From: Moritella sp. Urea-trap-13
GTDB lineage: Bacteria > Pseudomonadota > Gammaproteobacteria > Enterobacterales > Moritellaceae
Length of the DNA stretch: 64,000 nucleotides
Assembly: GCF_002836355.1 (NCBI RefSeq)
Contig: NZ_PJCA01000032.1
Coordinates: forward strand, 1-64,000
Reading direction: 5' to 3'
Position numbers and translations under genes: made by a program. The notes under the pieces are model-generated. The model saw nothing but the letters and a program-made list of their open reading frames with translations. It made no database searches and was not told the origin of the DNA. Each line of letters starts with the position of its first letter. Position 1 is the stretch's first letter. Of this stretch, positions 17,459-27,404 are shown piece by piece.

Positions 17459-20400
17459 TTAGTTAAGTCTACGCTTATAGATGACTCGGTCATTACCACC
17501 AAAGAGACCAAACGTAGCGACGGCTGAAGGATTTTCATCATACAAGCCATCTTTATCATTAGCCCAATCATATTTCAACCAGTCATAAGTTTCATATTCA
17601 ACTCTGATGTCGCCTTTATTTCCTACGCCTGGAGCTTTTAGTTTAATCTCCCGCGTTTTACCAGCAAAGAAACTCCCTGTACCTCCAAGTGCCTCGGTAA
17701 ATTTAGGGTCTAGACTGATATTGGTAAGCGCTACTTTACTTTTATCATAACTGCTGCAGTTATCATCAGCGCTGACAATAAAATTATTGCCATCAAAATA
17801 TTCAATTTGCATTGGCTGTACTAAATCAGAAGTTTCCGGCCCAAAGCTGTTTTTCAATACTAAACGGCCAAATATAATTTCTACAGTGTTATCGGTAACC
17901 TTATTAAATTTTGGCGTCTCAATACCGGATGGGTCTTGGTATGTGACGTTATCAGAGTCTTTGAATTCCTTGAATGGTAGCTCAAACGCAGCATAAAAAG
18001 GCGCTATTTCACTATCTGCATTACGGGTATAAACAAAGTTATCGTTTTGAGATAATGTGTATGTTAAGACCCCATCACCTGAATCAACGATATCACCTAA
18101 CGTAGGGTACACCCCCGTTAAAGTCAGGTTATTATCGGTGTGCGTTGCTTCGGGTGGATTAAAGCTAATTTCATTCCCACCGGTTCCCAAAGACATCAAC
18201 TTAGCAAAGTCACCAGTATAATTTTCAGTGACTTTACTATTACTATTACTATTACTATTACTATTACTATTACTATTACTATTACTATTATATGCCGTTA
18301 TCGTTAATTTAGGAGGCGTCGAATAACGAATACTACCTTGTGCAGTACTATCGGTAAGTTGGCCTGAATACGCCCAATCAACCTTTCGGCATTCAATCGA
18401 ATCATGATGATTGGCAGTTAAACTACCTTCGTCACCCAATATGCTTCCTGAAGTGGATTTAATTGTTTGTTTAAAATGGTCCGGAATAAACCGACCAACG
18501 TAAGGAATTGTACCAGTAATTAGATCGGAACCGAGATAAGATGATGAACTTAAATTTGCCGTTAGATTAATAATACCAACTTCAGACCAAGACAACTTAG
18601 TTTCACCTATTCCACCATCAAAACTCGTAATATCACCACCAGATAAACTACCAAGCGAGCCATCAGAAGGAGCGACCAATCCATGGGTTAAAACGACAGT
18701 TTCAGGTTTGATTTCGTTGCCGAAATTTAACGTGACTTTATTTTCTCTTAAATTAATACCACTGTCAGGTACTCCATCTTTTGGATTATTATCTTGATTT
18801 ATCTGCCACTGCACCGCGGTTACACGAGTAGTAAACTCCTCACCTGCTTTTTTATATTTTGCATCGGCGGCAGACTCTGCCTTAGGATTACCATCCGCAT
18901 CAATATAAAAGCCGAAAGGTCTTACCACAAACTCATCACTGCTACCTTCCATATAATTCCCAGACGCAGATCCGTCGACTGGAATATTATATCGAGCGTG
19001 TAGCTGCAGTTTACCCGCATCAGGATAAGTTAAATCAAAACTTGCAGCGTTAGTTTTTGAGTTACCAAAATTTAAGTCAACAGAGGTATAAGAGTTAGTG
19101 GTTGCAGCGTTTAGCGTATTTATAGCTTTACCATTAATAAAAATATTTTGAGTGTTTTCACAAATGGTAGGGTTAATACATTTTGCGACTAACCCAATAG
19201 ACTTTTCATCAATTAAGGCTGCTTCACAAACGCCTGTCGTAGTGTTCTTTTTTATGGCCTTTAAAGATAAAGTCGAGGAGTTATAGCCGATATTCGATTT
19301 TTTCCCTGATAGCTGGGTCGGAATACTTGAAAACTGAAAGCCTGTATCTGCAAACGTCAATACACAAGGACCAGCGCTATTATCATTACCACATACCGTC
19401 GGTAATCTAGTGCCTAATAGCGATAAGGAAGCATCGCCTTCAGTTGTATATGATATATAAGCTTCGCCAGTACCTTTGAAAGGGTTTATTGAGGTAACAG
19501 GGACAGGTCTATAAGCGCCCTTAACTTTTACGTTTAAAGCTGCTAATGGGCTATCACTCACTGTGCAAAAGCTATAATCGCTATTAGTACAGGCCTTAAC
19601 GGTAACCTTTTTAGGCTCACAAGTTAAACCTTGTCCGCTGTAACTAATTTCATAATGATTGATTACGGGGGTACTACTACAGCTGTGCTTTTCATTCATA
19701 ATCGCGACAACTTCAGCAGTACTCAAAACGCCCTCATAAACCCTAAACTCATCGAGTGAACCATGAAAGTCGTAACGATTGTCATTAGAAACACCACCGA
19801 CTCTCATTTGTGAATTAACAAAAGCGCGGTTATTGTTTGGTGTTCCACCCCTTCGTCTTGTTAATACTTTCTCATCCCCATCGATATACATTCGATTACT
19901 GGTAACACTACCATTGGTAAACTCGACTGCAACGTGATGCCAACCATTAGCTAGACCAGCGCTGGAAATACCATAGATATCACCACTCCAGGTATTAAAC
20001 CCCATGCTACCGCCAACGATCCAAATGTCGTGATAATTCCAGCCCATAGGCATTACATTATTAGTACCGTCCCAGTTCATCCAAAATGTAACCGTGGTTT
20101 TCACTCCATATGTCGACGTATCTAATGGCAATCCAGTCACCTGAATAGAACCATCAGTTTGACTCGCATAACCACAGGTACCAAAGTCACCGGATAAGGC
20201 TGGAGAGGCGGTTTTAGGTGTAGAATTATTGTTAACCTGAGCATGATGACCATTACCAGAACTATCTAAAACCTCACCTAAGCTACCATCCCAGTTAGCT
20301 TCTTCGAAGCGGTACTCTAATAGAAGTTTTGCGGGTGCTGGACAGACTCGTTCGCTACCATCATAGTTTCTGCCATTCTGCTGATTGTCATAAATAGACC

Positions 20401-21616
20401 TGACTTCGCTTGCTGATATCACCGAATCGAAAACTAGTAACTCATCGAGTTGCCCATCAAAATTCTTGTTACTATCGCTTTTATCAATCCGTCCAATACT
20501 AGAAAAAGAGCTACCAACGTCTCCCTTATCCGAGGTGACGCTATTTTCAAATTGGCCATCAATGAATACTTGCACAACGCCAGTTAAACTATTTCGAGTC
20601 AATATCACATGGTGCCAGTTGTCATTGTTAATTGCAGTATTTGAACGAGCAGCGCTGCCATCACCTTTCTGGATTCGAATACGTCCTGAGGCATCTAAAT
20701 AGCCCCAAAAAATATCGTCAACACCACCACGTTGTTCCACCCCGATTATTCCTGGAGCTAACCAAGCGGTATTATTCCCTCTTTGCTTGCTCTTAATCCA
20801 GAAGGAGAGGCTCGCAGAGGATTTAAGGTATGAACTAATATTACTAACATCGATGTAATCGCCGTCGCTGTCAAACGAACCCGCACCGCATACCTTCCCG
20901 ACCGGAGTTGCTACGGCTCCAACTGCACGACCATTAAGCCGACTCAAATTGTCAAGAACTTCGCCTTGAGTGCCGTTCCAACTCGATTCATCAAAACGAT
21001 ATTCTAAGATTGGCTCATGGACAACAGCATCTGCTTCAACCTCTACACTCAAGTAATCAGTGCTTATACTATAACTTTCTTTATTAAAAATTTTATCATT
21101 TGAAACCACCAATAGAGTTAATGCGTTCTTATTATTTCCATCAATGTAATCAGTAATGCTTGTGGTAATGGTATACGTTAAGTTAACGTTTGAGTTTCGC
21201 GAAATAGCAATTTGCTCATAACGAACGTAGTTATAATTCCAAAGATATAAAACAACACCATCTTGTTTATTCGACTTGGAGTTAATACCCTTGCCATTCC
21301 AAGAAAAGCTTAACTGATTTATATCAGCTTCAGCTTCATCGAGCTCAAAAACATATCTAAGCATGGGATATGTATTCTTTTGAAGCGGGTCAAAGCTATA
21401 CTCCAGACCATCATTTTTTGAAATATTTACATATTCAGGGTTCGGAATCTCATTAAATTTAGTATCACTTGACGGTAAGCCGCTTGGACTAACACCTTCA
21501 TAAGCAAAAGGCCCTGTTATGGTGTTCTGGGTAGCAAAATCATACGTTTTGGCGGCATGTATAGAAGATGAGAACAATATGACCGAAAAGGCAAAGACAA
21601 TGATTTTAAAAGGCAT
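17459..21616 (-). CDS. large MshQ-like secreted protein (two LamG domains, DUF6701 C terminus)
   Basis: 1385 residues. Signal peptide at the N terminus (cleavage after SIHA). Two concanavalin/LamG-like domains near residues 201-415 and 430-655, each opening with LEYRF-(D/E)-E and containing a WHHV segment and a D-G-x-L-D-E strand. The C-terminal half resembles the MSHA biogenesis protein MshQ (DUF6701), with FVVRPFGFYIDADGN, GRFIPDHF and the ending ATFGLFGGNDRVIYKRR. Residues near 1109-1127 are nine Asn-Ser repeats coded by a hexanucleotide tandem repeat. MshQ normally ends the MSHA pilus operon; here it stands alone between two tRNA operons. Probable surface or pilus-tip adhesin; that role is inference. 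Confidence 0.8.
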   Translation of the reverse strand: MPFKIIVFAFSVILFSSSIHAAKTYDFATQNTITGPFAYEGVSPSGLPSSDTKFNEIPNPEYVNISKNDGLEYSFDPLQKNTYPMLRYVFELDEAEADINQLSFSWNGKGINSKSNKQDGVVLYLWNYNYVRYEQIAISRNSNVNLTYTITTSITDYIDGNNKNALTLLVVSNDKIFNKESYSISTDYLSVEVEADAVVHEPILEYRFDESSWNGTQGEVLDNLSRLNGRAVGAVATPVGKVCGAGSFDSDGDYIDVSNISSYLKSSASLSFWIKSKQRGNNTAWLAPGIIGVEQRGGVDDIFWGYLDASGRIRIQKGDGSAARSNTAINNDNWHHVILTRNSLTGVVQVFIDGQFENSVTSDKGDVGSSFSSIGRIDKSDSNKNFDGQLDELLVFDSVISASEVRSIYDNQQNGRNYDGSERVCPAPAKLLLEYRFEEANWDGSLGEVLDSSGNGHHAQVNNNSTPKTASPALSGDFGTCGYASQTDGSIQVTGLPLDTSTYGVKTTVTFWMNWDGTNNVMPMGWNYHDIWIVGGSMGFNTWSGDIYGISSAGLANGWHHVAVEFTNGSVTSNRMYIDGDEKVLTRRRGGTPNNNRAFVNSQMRVGGVSNDNRYDFHGSLDEFRVYEGVLSTAEVVAIMNEKHSCSSTPVINHYEISYSGQGLTCEPKKVTVKACTNSDYSFCTVSDSPLAALNVKVKGAYRPVPVTSINPFKGTGEAYISYTTEGDASLSLLGTRLPTVCGNDNSAGPCVLTFADTGFQFSSIPTQLSGKKSNIGYNSSTLSLKAIKKNTTTGVCEAALIDEKSIGLVAKCINPTICENTQNIFINGKAINTLNAATTNSYTSVDLNFGNSKTNAASFDLTYPDAGKLQLHARYNIPVDGSASGNYMEGSSDEFVVRPFGFYIDADGNPKAESAADAKYKKAGEEFTTRVTAVQWQINQDNNPKDGVPDSGINLRENKVTLNFGNEIKPETVVLTHGLVAPSDGSLGSLSGGDITSFDGGIGETKLSWSEVGIINLTANLSSSSYLGSDLITGTIPYVGRFIPDHFKQTIKSTSGSILGDEGSLTANHHDSIECRKVDWAYSGQLTDSTAQGSIRYSTPPKLTITAYNSNSNSNSNSNSNSNSNSKVTENYTGDFAKLMSLGTGGNEISFNPPEATHTDNNLTLTGVYPTLGDIVDSGDGVLTYTLSQNDNFVYTRNADSEIAPFYAAFELPFKEFKDSDNVTYQDPSGIETPKFNKVTDNTVEIIFGRLVLKNSFGPETSDLVQPMQIEYFDGNNFIVSADDNCSSYDKSKVALTNISLDPKFTEALGGTGSFFAGKTREIKLKAPGVGNKGDIRVEYETYDWLKYDWANDKDGLYDENPSAVATFGLFGGNDRVIYKRRLN
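18235..18290 (-). repeat. hexanucleotide tandem repeat (TACTAT)9
   Basis: Nine perfect copies of TACTAT plus a partial one. On the coding strand it reads AAT AGT and encodes (Asn-Ser)9. Because the unit is six bases, copy-number change lengthens or shortens the linker without a frameshift. Confidence 0.95.
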
Positions 21617-21802
21617 CTATAAGCTCCTAGCTTCAGTTTCGATGGAACACGAGGTAACATCATTATATTCGATTTCATCAAACTGGTAGTGTGGTTTGAG
21701 CATGCCTATAACGGTTAAAGGAAATAGTAATATGCTCCAAGTCCATTTATGTTGGCCTAAAAACAGAGCTTTTACATTAAGCAATAAACACATGGTAGCC
21801 AA
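21617..21802 (-). CDS. short frame coupled to the MshQ-like gene, uncertain
   Basis: Up to 61 codons (TTG start at 21802, or ATG three codons in), one hydrophobic stretch (WSILLFPLTVIGML), ending TAG directly before the ATG of the MshQ-like gene (TAGATG). Its last codons contain the AGGAG that serves the larger gene. It could be a coupled small membrane protein or a relic of a truncated upstream gene. I recognise no family. Confidence 0.3.
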   Translation of the reverse strand: MATMCLLLNVKALFLGQHKWTWSILLFPLTVIGMLKPHYQFDEIEYNDVTSCSIETEARSL

Positions 21803-21948
21803 GATAAGTATAATAATTTTAATGTTAGAATCGCTCTTAAATCATCGGGATTATAAGTGAAATACATACCAGAATTTGATTACGGTATCATGATGATCCA
21901 AAGTATTTCGACAGTAATTTGCTGATTGTAGAATATTTAAAAGCAAAA

Positions 21949-21984
21949 AGCCCGTAACACATTGAAGCATTACGGGCTTTTCTA
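21949..21984 (-). terminator. terminator of the Arg-His-Pro tRNA operon
   Basis: AAAGCCCGTAA / TTACGGGCTTT stem of 11 bp, 12-base loop; on the minus strand it runs into a T-rich tract. It follows the last tRNA-Pro by a few bases. Confidence 0.85.
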
Positions 21985-21987
21985 ATC

Positions 21988-22064
21988 TGGTCGGTGATAG
22001 AGGATTCGAACCTCTGACCCCCTGGTCCCAAACCAGGTGCGCTACCAAGCTGCGCTAATCACCG
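21988..22064 (-). tRNA. tRNA-Pro(TGG), third copy
   Basis: 77 nt with encoded CCA, identical to the two copies in the other operon. Last gene of the Arg-His-Pro operon. Confidence 0.97.
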
Positions 22065-22091
22065 AGAGTCTTGTTTTACATCGAGAAACGA

Positions 22092-22168
22092 TGGGGCGAC
22101 TGAAGGGGATTGAACCCTCGACAACCGGAATCACAATCCGGGGCTCTACCAACTGAGCTACAACCGCC
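22092..22168 (-). tRNA. tRNA-His(GTG), second copy
   Basis: 77 nt with G-1 and encoded CCA, anticodon GTG; identical to 17020-17096. Confidence 0.97.
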
Positions 22169-22206
22169 ATTTATCATTCATTACACAACCACTATAATAA
22201 CTATAA

Positions 22207-22283
22207 TGGTGCGTCCGAGAGGAGTCGAACCTCCGACCTCACCCTCCGGAGGGGCGCGCTCTATCCAACTGAGCTACGGACGC
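22207..22283 (-). tRNA. tRNA-Arg(CCG)
   Basis: 77 nt with encoded CCA. Acceptor GCGTCCG, anticodon loop CTCCGGA gives CCG. First gene of the Arg-His-Pro operon. E. coli has the order argX-hisR-leuT-proM, of which this looks like the front part. Confidence 0.96.
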
Positions 22284-22524
22284 ATAAACAATATCTTACG
22301 TCCAACTGCAAATCTCGTCTAGGCAAATTGGTTAATTTGTACTGAAAATGTTGGATCACGACAGCCCTTGTATCTTTTATAACCAAGTAAAATGCAACAA
22401 ACACTGTTACAACTATTTAACCTAAGGCTAGGTAAGGATATAATGGCTAACAGTACTAGGGATTAATTATAACAAAAGTCACCCACTGACTAACAACACC
22501 ATTAATTAGGGAGCTAAAAAGAGC

Positions 22525-22944
22525 ATGCATAAATTACGAAATATTCTAATCACTTTATCAGCATCATTGCTATTTGCATTCACAGTGAACGCAGGCCACA
22601 ATTCTGCTGAATCAGTTGCAGAACGTATTGCTCCTGTTGGCCAAGTATACTTACCAGGTGAACTTGCTCCCGTTGTTGCAAAAAGCACCGCGCCAGCAGA
22701 ACCGCGTTCTGGTGAGCAAGTTTATACCGCGACTTGTAACATGTGTCACGGCAGTGGCCTTGCAGGCGCGCCAATTAAAGGTAATGCAGATCAGTGGGCA
22801 CCACGTATTGCCAAAGGTAAAGACACCTTGTATCGCCATGCCATCGAAGGCTTCAACGGTATTATGCCTGCACGTGGTACCTGTGCTACGTGTTCTGATG
22901 ATGAGTTACACGCCGCGGTTGATTACATGATCCAAGGTCTATAA
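22525..22944 (+). CDS. cytochrome c5-type protein
   Basis: 139 residues, signal peptide (cleavage near VNAG), so periplasmic. One c-type haem site CNMCH at about residue 71. The C-terminal Cys pair CATC and the MPARG segment with a Met ligand are typical of the short c5 family. It is a probable electron carrier to a terminal oxidase. Monocistronic, followed by a strong terminator. The ORF opens at ATG right after AGGGAGCTAAAAAGAGC. Confidence 0.92.
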   Translation: MHKLRNILITLSASLLFAFTVNAGHNSAESVAERIAPVGQVYLPGELAPVVAKSTAPAEPRSGEQVYTATCNMCHGSGLAGAPIKGNADQWAPRIAKGKDTLYRHAIEGFNGIMPARGTCATCSDDELHAAVDYMIQGL

Positions 22945-23015
22945 CAGCACTGCAAAGTAACGTTATGACAAAAAATTATGACGCTAAGCCGTTATAAGAC
23001 ACAGACTTTCGATAG

Positions 23016-23044
23016 AGCCACTAATTTATTTAGTGGCTTTTTTT
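23016..23044 (+). terminator. terminator of the cytochrome c5 gene
   Basis: AGCCACTAA / TTAGTGGCT stem of 9 bp, loop of 5, followed by seven T residues. Confidence 0.92.
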
Positions 23045-23116
23045 GACCCACAGTTATCCACTGCTAGACTTTATCACTATAAGACTTCGTTTTTTTAGTG
23101 ATTAAAGACCATTAGG

Positions 23117-24463
23117 ATGCCAATTGTGAACAAGGACCGTCTTTCAATACAACAACCACATAATACCAAGCTAATTGGTTTAGCTTTGTCTCATTCATTG
23201 CGCACCCAGCGGGCTTTATTTCTAACCCAACTAAAATCCGCTTTACAGCTACTGCAACATACCCAACAACGCTTTGTACTCTTACTGATAAAAGTCGATA
23301 ACATCGCTGAAGTTGAGCGCAATTTTGGCAGCGACCTCAGTAATAAATTAATTACCACCATTCGCGAGCATTTACAGTCATTAACCTCGAGTAATGATTG
23401 CTTAGTCAACTTACAAGGTGATGAATTCGCCTTACTAAAAACAGATATCAGCGATGCTGATAGCGCCTTAGATCTGGCTAAAGAGATCCAATCACAGTTT
23501 CGTTTTAGTTTTCAGGTTAACAATTATAAAATTCTCTGCAGCAGTAGTATCGGCATTAGCTTACAACAAGCGCCACACTCCGTAAGCCAAGTATTAAAAG
23601 ACGCCGATATCGCCCTAAAGACTGCGCAACAACAAGGTTTAGGTCAGTATCACCTGTCCACCGCATTACCAGCTCCGACTCAAAATACCCAAGCCATACT
23701 GCAACAAGACAAGCTCACTAGTGCGATTATTAACAACGATATATTGCCTTACTACCAACCCATCATTCAATTAAACAGCAATCAACTGATTGGTTTTGAA
23801 GTGATTGCTCATTGGCATGAAGAGGAGTTGTGTGGTGGGGATAACCATAGCAATTTTATTTCATTAGCAGAGAACACCGATATTATCATCGCCCTTGATC
23901 TGCATATTATTTATCAAGCCTGCTTGCAGCTAAAAAAATGGCATGACTCGCACTCCGATAATCAACAAATCATGCTAACCATGAACTTATCCGCCAAACA
24001 CCTGATTCTGGATGGTGCCGTTGAGCATTTAATTTTCATTATTCAGCAGCAACAAATACCACCGAATTGCTTAGTACTTGAGTTTAGAGAGCACGAATGC
24101 ATGGCGCACAATAAATTTGCTATCCGTGCACTGGAAAAACTGCGGCACATAGGGGTACAAGTGGGGTTAGATGATTTTGGTAATGGTTTTAGCTCACTCA
24201 ACGCGTTCTTTCAGTACCCCATTGATTTTGTCAAAATAGACAGCAATTTTACCAACCGCATGCTGATGTCAAAAAAAGACTTGTCGTTAATTCGAGTTAT
24301 TAGGGATATAAGCCATGATATGGGCTTTAAAGTGATCGTAGAAGGTATTAATAATCAACAGCAGCATGCCAAGTTAATCGAGTTAGGCTGTGAATTTGGC
24401 CAAGGTAATTATATCGCTCAGCCGATGGATTATAGGCAAGTGAATCGCTTATTAGAGCTCTAA
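23117..24463 (+). CDS. degenerate GGDEF-EAL protein
   Basis: 448 residues, cytosolic, no sensor domain or membrane span. The GGDEF domain (about residues 40-175) reads QGDEF in place of GGDEF and lacks the RxxD inhibitory site. The EAL domain (about 195-445) reads EVI in place of EAL, keeps N in MNLSA, the ExxE (EFRE), DDFGNGFSSL and KID, but has VEGIN where active enzymes have an EGVE-type motif. The double degeneration suggests a c-di-GMP receptor or regulatory scaffold more than an active cyclase or phosphodiesterase; residual activity cannot be excluded. Confidence 0.85.
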   Translation: MPIVNKDRLSIQQPHNTKLIGLALSHSLRTQRALFLTQLKSALQLLQHTQQRFVLLLIKVDNIAEVERNFGSDLSNKLITTIREHLQSLTSSNDCLVNLQGDEFALLKTDISDADSALDLAKEIQSQFRFSFQVNNYKILCSSSIGISLQQAPHSVSQVLKDADIALKTAQQQGLGQYHLSTALPAPTQNTQAILQQDKLTSAIINNDILPYYQPIIQLNSNQLIGFEVIAHWHEEELCGGDNHSNFISLAENTDIIIALDLHIIYQACLQLKKWHDSHSDNQQIMLTMNLSAKHLILDGAVEHLIFIIQQQQIPPNCLVLEFREHECMAHNKFAIRALEKLRHIGVQVGLDDFGNGFSSLNAFFQYPIDFVKIDSNFTNRMLMSKKDLSLIRVIRDISHDMGFKVIVEGINNQQQHAKLIELGCEFGQGNYIAQPMDYRQVNRLLEL

Positions 24464-24513
24464 TAAGCGATTTTAAATCTAACGGCAGTACGCGAGTCGA
24501 TTATTTATTAACC

Positions 24514-26529
24514 TTACTTATTAAACAATGCTCTAAGATTGGCGACGCCACGTTTACCTTTCGCTTGTTTTTCTACTGGCGAATCTGGTTTTTTACGTAA
24601 GTCCCATTCCAGATCATCTTGCGGTAACTCTAACAAGAAACGGCTGGGTTCTGGTTTCACTACTTCACCAAATTGACGGCGCTCTTTACATAACATCATG
24701 AACAGTACTTTTTGCGCACGGGTAATACCCACATACGCTAAACGACGTTCTTCTTCGACATTCGGGTCATCATCAATCGAACTTTGATGTGGCAAGATCC
24801 CCTCTTCCATGCCCACCATGAACACGTACGGATATTCCAGACCTTTAGAGGCATGATACGTCATTAACTGTACTTGATCAGAGTCGTCTTCGTCTTCATT
24901 GCGCTCTAGCATATCGCGCAACGTTAACCGAGTGACCACCTGTGCCAGCGTCATCTCTTCATCAAGATCATCACCTTTGAGCATTTCTGTTACCCAGCGA
25001 TATAACTCAGAGACATTCTTCATGCGCATTTCAGCCGCTTTAGCACTGGTACTGGTTTCGTATAACCAATCTTCATAATGAATATCGCGCACCATATCAC
25101 GCACAGCGTCGATACTATCGCTACGCTGCTCTTGGTCTGCTAATTCCACTAACCAACGCGTAAAGCCGCGTACCGCGATTAAACCACGACCAGTGAGGGT
25201 CTGCTCGAGTCCCATTTCAAAACTGGCGGCAAACAAACTGATGTTACGTATGTTGGCGTAATTACCGAGCTTTTCTAATGTTGTTGGGCCAATCTCACGA
25301 CGTGGTACATTCACCACCCGTAAAAAGGCATTATCATCATCCGGATTCACTAACAAACGCAGGTACGCCATCATGTCTTTGATCTCGGCACGCGAGAAGA
25401 ACGACGTACCACCACTGATCTTATAGGGAATACGGTTGGTCATTAACGCTTTTTCAAATAATCGCGACTGATGGTTACCCCGATATAAAATGGCGTAGTC
25501 TTTATATTCGCTGCGCGCCATGAACTTATGCGCAAGTAATTCTGATACTACTTTTTCAGCTTCATGCTCTTCATTTTTAGTAGTGAACACCTTAATCGGT
25601 TCACCATAACTAAGCTCGCTGAATAATCGTTTATTAAATTCATGGGGGTTGTTATCAATTAAGATATTAGCCGCTTTTAAAATACGCTGCGTCGAACGGT
25701 AGTTTTGTTCTAGCTTCACCACTTTCAAACCAGGAAAGTCGCTTTGCAATAACGTCAGGTTTTCAGGCCTGGCACCACGCCATGAATAAATCGACTGGTC
25801 ATCATCCCCTACCACGGTAAATTTAGCGCGGTGGCCTACAATCAGTTTCACCAATTCATATTGGCTAGTATTGGTATCTTGATACTCATCCACTAATAAA
25901 TAGCGGATCTTGTTTTGCCAGCGTTCGCGCACCTCTTCATTCAAACGTAATAACAAAGTGGGCATCATGATCAAATCATCAAAGTCCAAGGCGTTATAAG
26001 CTTTCATATGGCGGAGGTAATCGTCGTAACACTGGGCAAATAATTTGTCTTGTGGCATTTGCGCACGGGCAAGCGCTTGTGGCGGTAATACCAACTCACT
26101 CTTCCAATTAGAGATAGCACTGCGCAATTGGTCGATCAGCTCTTTATCTTCTTCTAACGTATCTTGCGTCAGCTCTTTTAATAATGCCAATTGGTCTTGA
26201 TCGTCAAACAAGGTAAATGCCTGTTTGATGCCTAAGGTTTTATATTCTTTACGAATAATATTTAACCCTAAGGTATGGAATGTTGAAACCATCAAGCCTT
26301 TTGCTTCTTTTTTACCTAATGTCTGAGCAATACGCTCTTTCATCTCTCGCGCCGCTTTATTGGTAAAGGTTACCGCAGCAATATTCTTGGCATCATAACT
26401 ACAGTTCTGTACTAGATGGGCAATTTTAGTAGTAATAACACGGGTTTTACCACTGCCGGCACCAGCAAGTACCAAACACGGTCCAGAAATATACTTAACA
26501 GCTTCATCCTGACGGGGATTCATTTTCAT
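24514..26529 (-). CDS. rep: ATP-dependent DNA helicase Rep
   Basis: UvrD-family superfamily 1A helicase, 671 residues (E. coli Rep 673). Motifs in order: GAGSGKT (Walker A, about residue 22), [40 protein letters not shown] and ITRAQK. Rep clears proteins ahead of the replication fork and restarts it. The full-length match to the E. coli N terminus (NPxQ...[18 protein letters not shown]) distinguishes it from UvrD. It is the gene after rpmBG on the same strand but has a terminator between. Confidence 0.96.
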   Translation of the reverse strand: MKMNPRQDEAVKYISGPCLVLAGAGSGKTRVITTKIAHLVQNCSYDAKNIAAVTFTNKAAREMKERIAQTLGKKEAKGLMVSTFHTLGLNIIRKEYKTLGIKQAFTLFDDQDQLALLKELTQDTLEEDKELIDQLRSAISNWKSELVLPPQALARAQMPQDKLFAQCYDDYLRHMKAYNALDFDDLIMMPTLLLRLNEEVRERWQNKIRYLLVDEYQDTNTSQYELVKLIVGHRAKFTVVGDDDQSIYSWRGARPENLTLLQSDFPGLKVVKLEQNYRSTQRILKAANILIDNNPHEFNKRLFSELSYGEPIKVFTTKNEEHEAEKVVSELLAHKFMARSEYKDYAILYRGNHQSRLFEKALMTNRIPYKISGGTSFFSRAEIKDMMAYLRLLVNPDDDNAFLRVVNVPRREIGPTTLEKLGNYANIRNISLFAASFEMGLEQTLTGRGLIAVRGFTRWLVELADQEQRSDSIDAVRDMVRDIHYEDWLYETSTSAKAAEMRMKNVSELYRWVTEMLKGDDLDEEMTLAQVVTRLTLRDMLERNEDEDDSDQVQLMTYHASKGLEYPYVFMVGMEEGILPHQSSIDDDPNVEEERRLAYVGITRAQKVLFMMLCKERRQFGEVVKPEPSRFLLELPQDDLEWDLRKKPDSPVEKQAKGKRGVANLRALFNK

Positions 26530-26598
26530 AGCGATAACACCAGACTAAAACATGAGGGAAAGAGGTAGAGATTAGATTGTAGCAAAATTTGCATACAA

Positions 26599-26626
26599 AA
26601 ATGCCAGTTATAAATAACTGGCATTT
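26599..26626 (-). terminator. terminator after rpmG
   Basis: AAATGCCAGTTA / TAACTGGCATTT 12-bp stem with a 4-base loop; T-rich on both strands. It separates rpmBG from rep. Confidence 0.88.
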
Positions 26627-26653
26627 TTTATACATCAAAAACGCAATCAAGTA

Positions 26654-26809
26654 TTACTTGATTTTGCCTTCTTTGTAGATAACGTGCTTACGAACAACTG
26701 GATCAAACTTTTTGATTTCCATTTTTTCAGGCATGTTTTTTTTGTTCTTGTCTGTAGTATAGAAGTGACCTGTACCAGCAGATGAATTCAAACGAATTTT
26801 ATCGCGCAT
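26654..26809 (-). CDS. rpmG: 50S ribosomal protein L33
   Basis: 51 residues, short basic protein: starts [19 protein letters not shown] and ends [11 protein letters not shown], the L33 pattern. It is the Cys-free (zinc-independent) type: no CxxC pairs are present. Eleven bases after rpmB, same operon. Confidence 0.96.
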   Translation of the reverse strand: MRDKIRLNSSAGTGHFYTTDKNKKNMPEKMEIKKFDPVVRKHVIYKEGKIK

Positions 26810-26820
26810 AATCTAGTTCC

Positions 26821-27057
26821 TTAAACCTTAACACCACGGGCACGCATTTCAGTTAAAACTGAATCAATACCTTTCTTATCGATAATACGCATACCTTTAG
26901 CAGTAAGACGTAATTTAACAAAGCGGTTTTCGCTCTCAACCCAAAAACGGTGTGAATGTAGGTTTGGCAAGAAACGGCGACGTGTGCGGTTTTTTGCGTG
27001 AGAAACGTTGTTACCAACAGCTGGTTTTTTACCAGTGACTTGGCATACTTTTGACAT
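26821..27057 (-). CDS. rpmB: 50S ribosomal protein L28
   Basis: 78 residues, starting [17 protein letters not shown], with [14 protein letters not shown] and ending RARGVKV, typical of proteobacterial L28. An upstream in-frame start exists at 27102, but the ATG at 27057 has GGAG at good spacing and the correct family length. Operon rpmB-rpmG. Confidence 0.97.
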   Translation of the reverse strand: MSKVCQVTGKKPAVGNNVSHAKNRTRRRFLPNLHSHRFWVESENRFVKLRLTAKGMRIIDKKGIDSVLTEMRARGVKV

Positions 27058-27404
27058 AGTGTGCTCCAATAACTTCAAATATAAGTGTCTACATAGTCGC
27101 ATTTGAAGCTACTAGGTATACTTTTAAAGCTCGGTTTATACAGTAAACCCAGACACAAATCAATAATAGTGCAAAATATCACCATCTTTAATCACACATA
27201 AATAGCGCTAAAAACAGGCTGCGACGGTGACTTTGTGAACACAAATGCAAAAAAACAGTTTAATACGCAAAAAAAAGGCCAAAAACAAGCAATAAAAATT
27301 AAATCAGAATAATTACAAAAACTATTTCAATTCGCCTAAATGTACAAATGCGCAAGCCGTTTTTTCGGGTTATAATCCCCTCTCCTTGATAGTGAGTTTA
27401 CAGC
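27058..27404. other. divergent promoter region rpmB / csdA
   Basis: Very AT-rich 347 bp, no gene visible. A TATAAT at 27371-27376 may be the -10 of csdA, but a convincing -35 is lacking. The rpmB promoter should lie in the left part; I could not fix it. Confidence 0.4.

Noticed and set aside
18231..18292. CRISPR-like repetition
   Set aside because: The 6-bp units are contiguous with no spacers and in frame within a coding sequence; it is a simple tandem repeat. No CRISPR array was found in the window.
17178..21987. Genomic island with integrase between tRNA operons
   Set aside because: No integrase, transposase or att-like pair beyond the tRNA copies themselves; only the MshQ-like gene is present, so a classical integrative island is not supported.
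21851..22048. Reading frame over the third tRNA-Pro copy
   Set aside because: Same artefact as at 16605-16835, also crossing a terminator.
22110..22322. Plus-strand frame starting MNPRQPESQSGALPTE
   Set aside because: Antisense of tRNA-His and tRNA-Arg; a known spurious translation.
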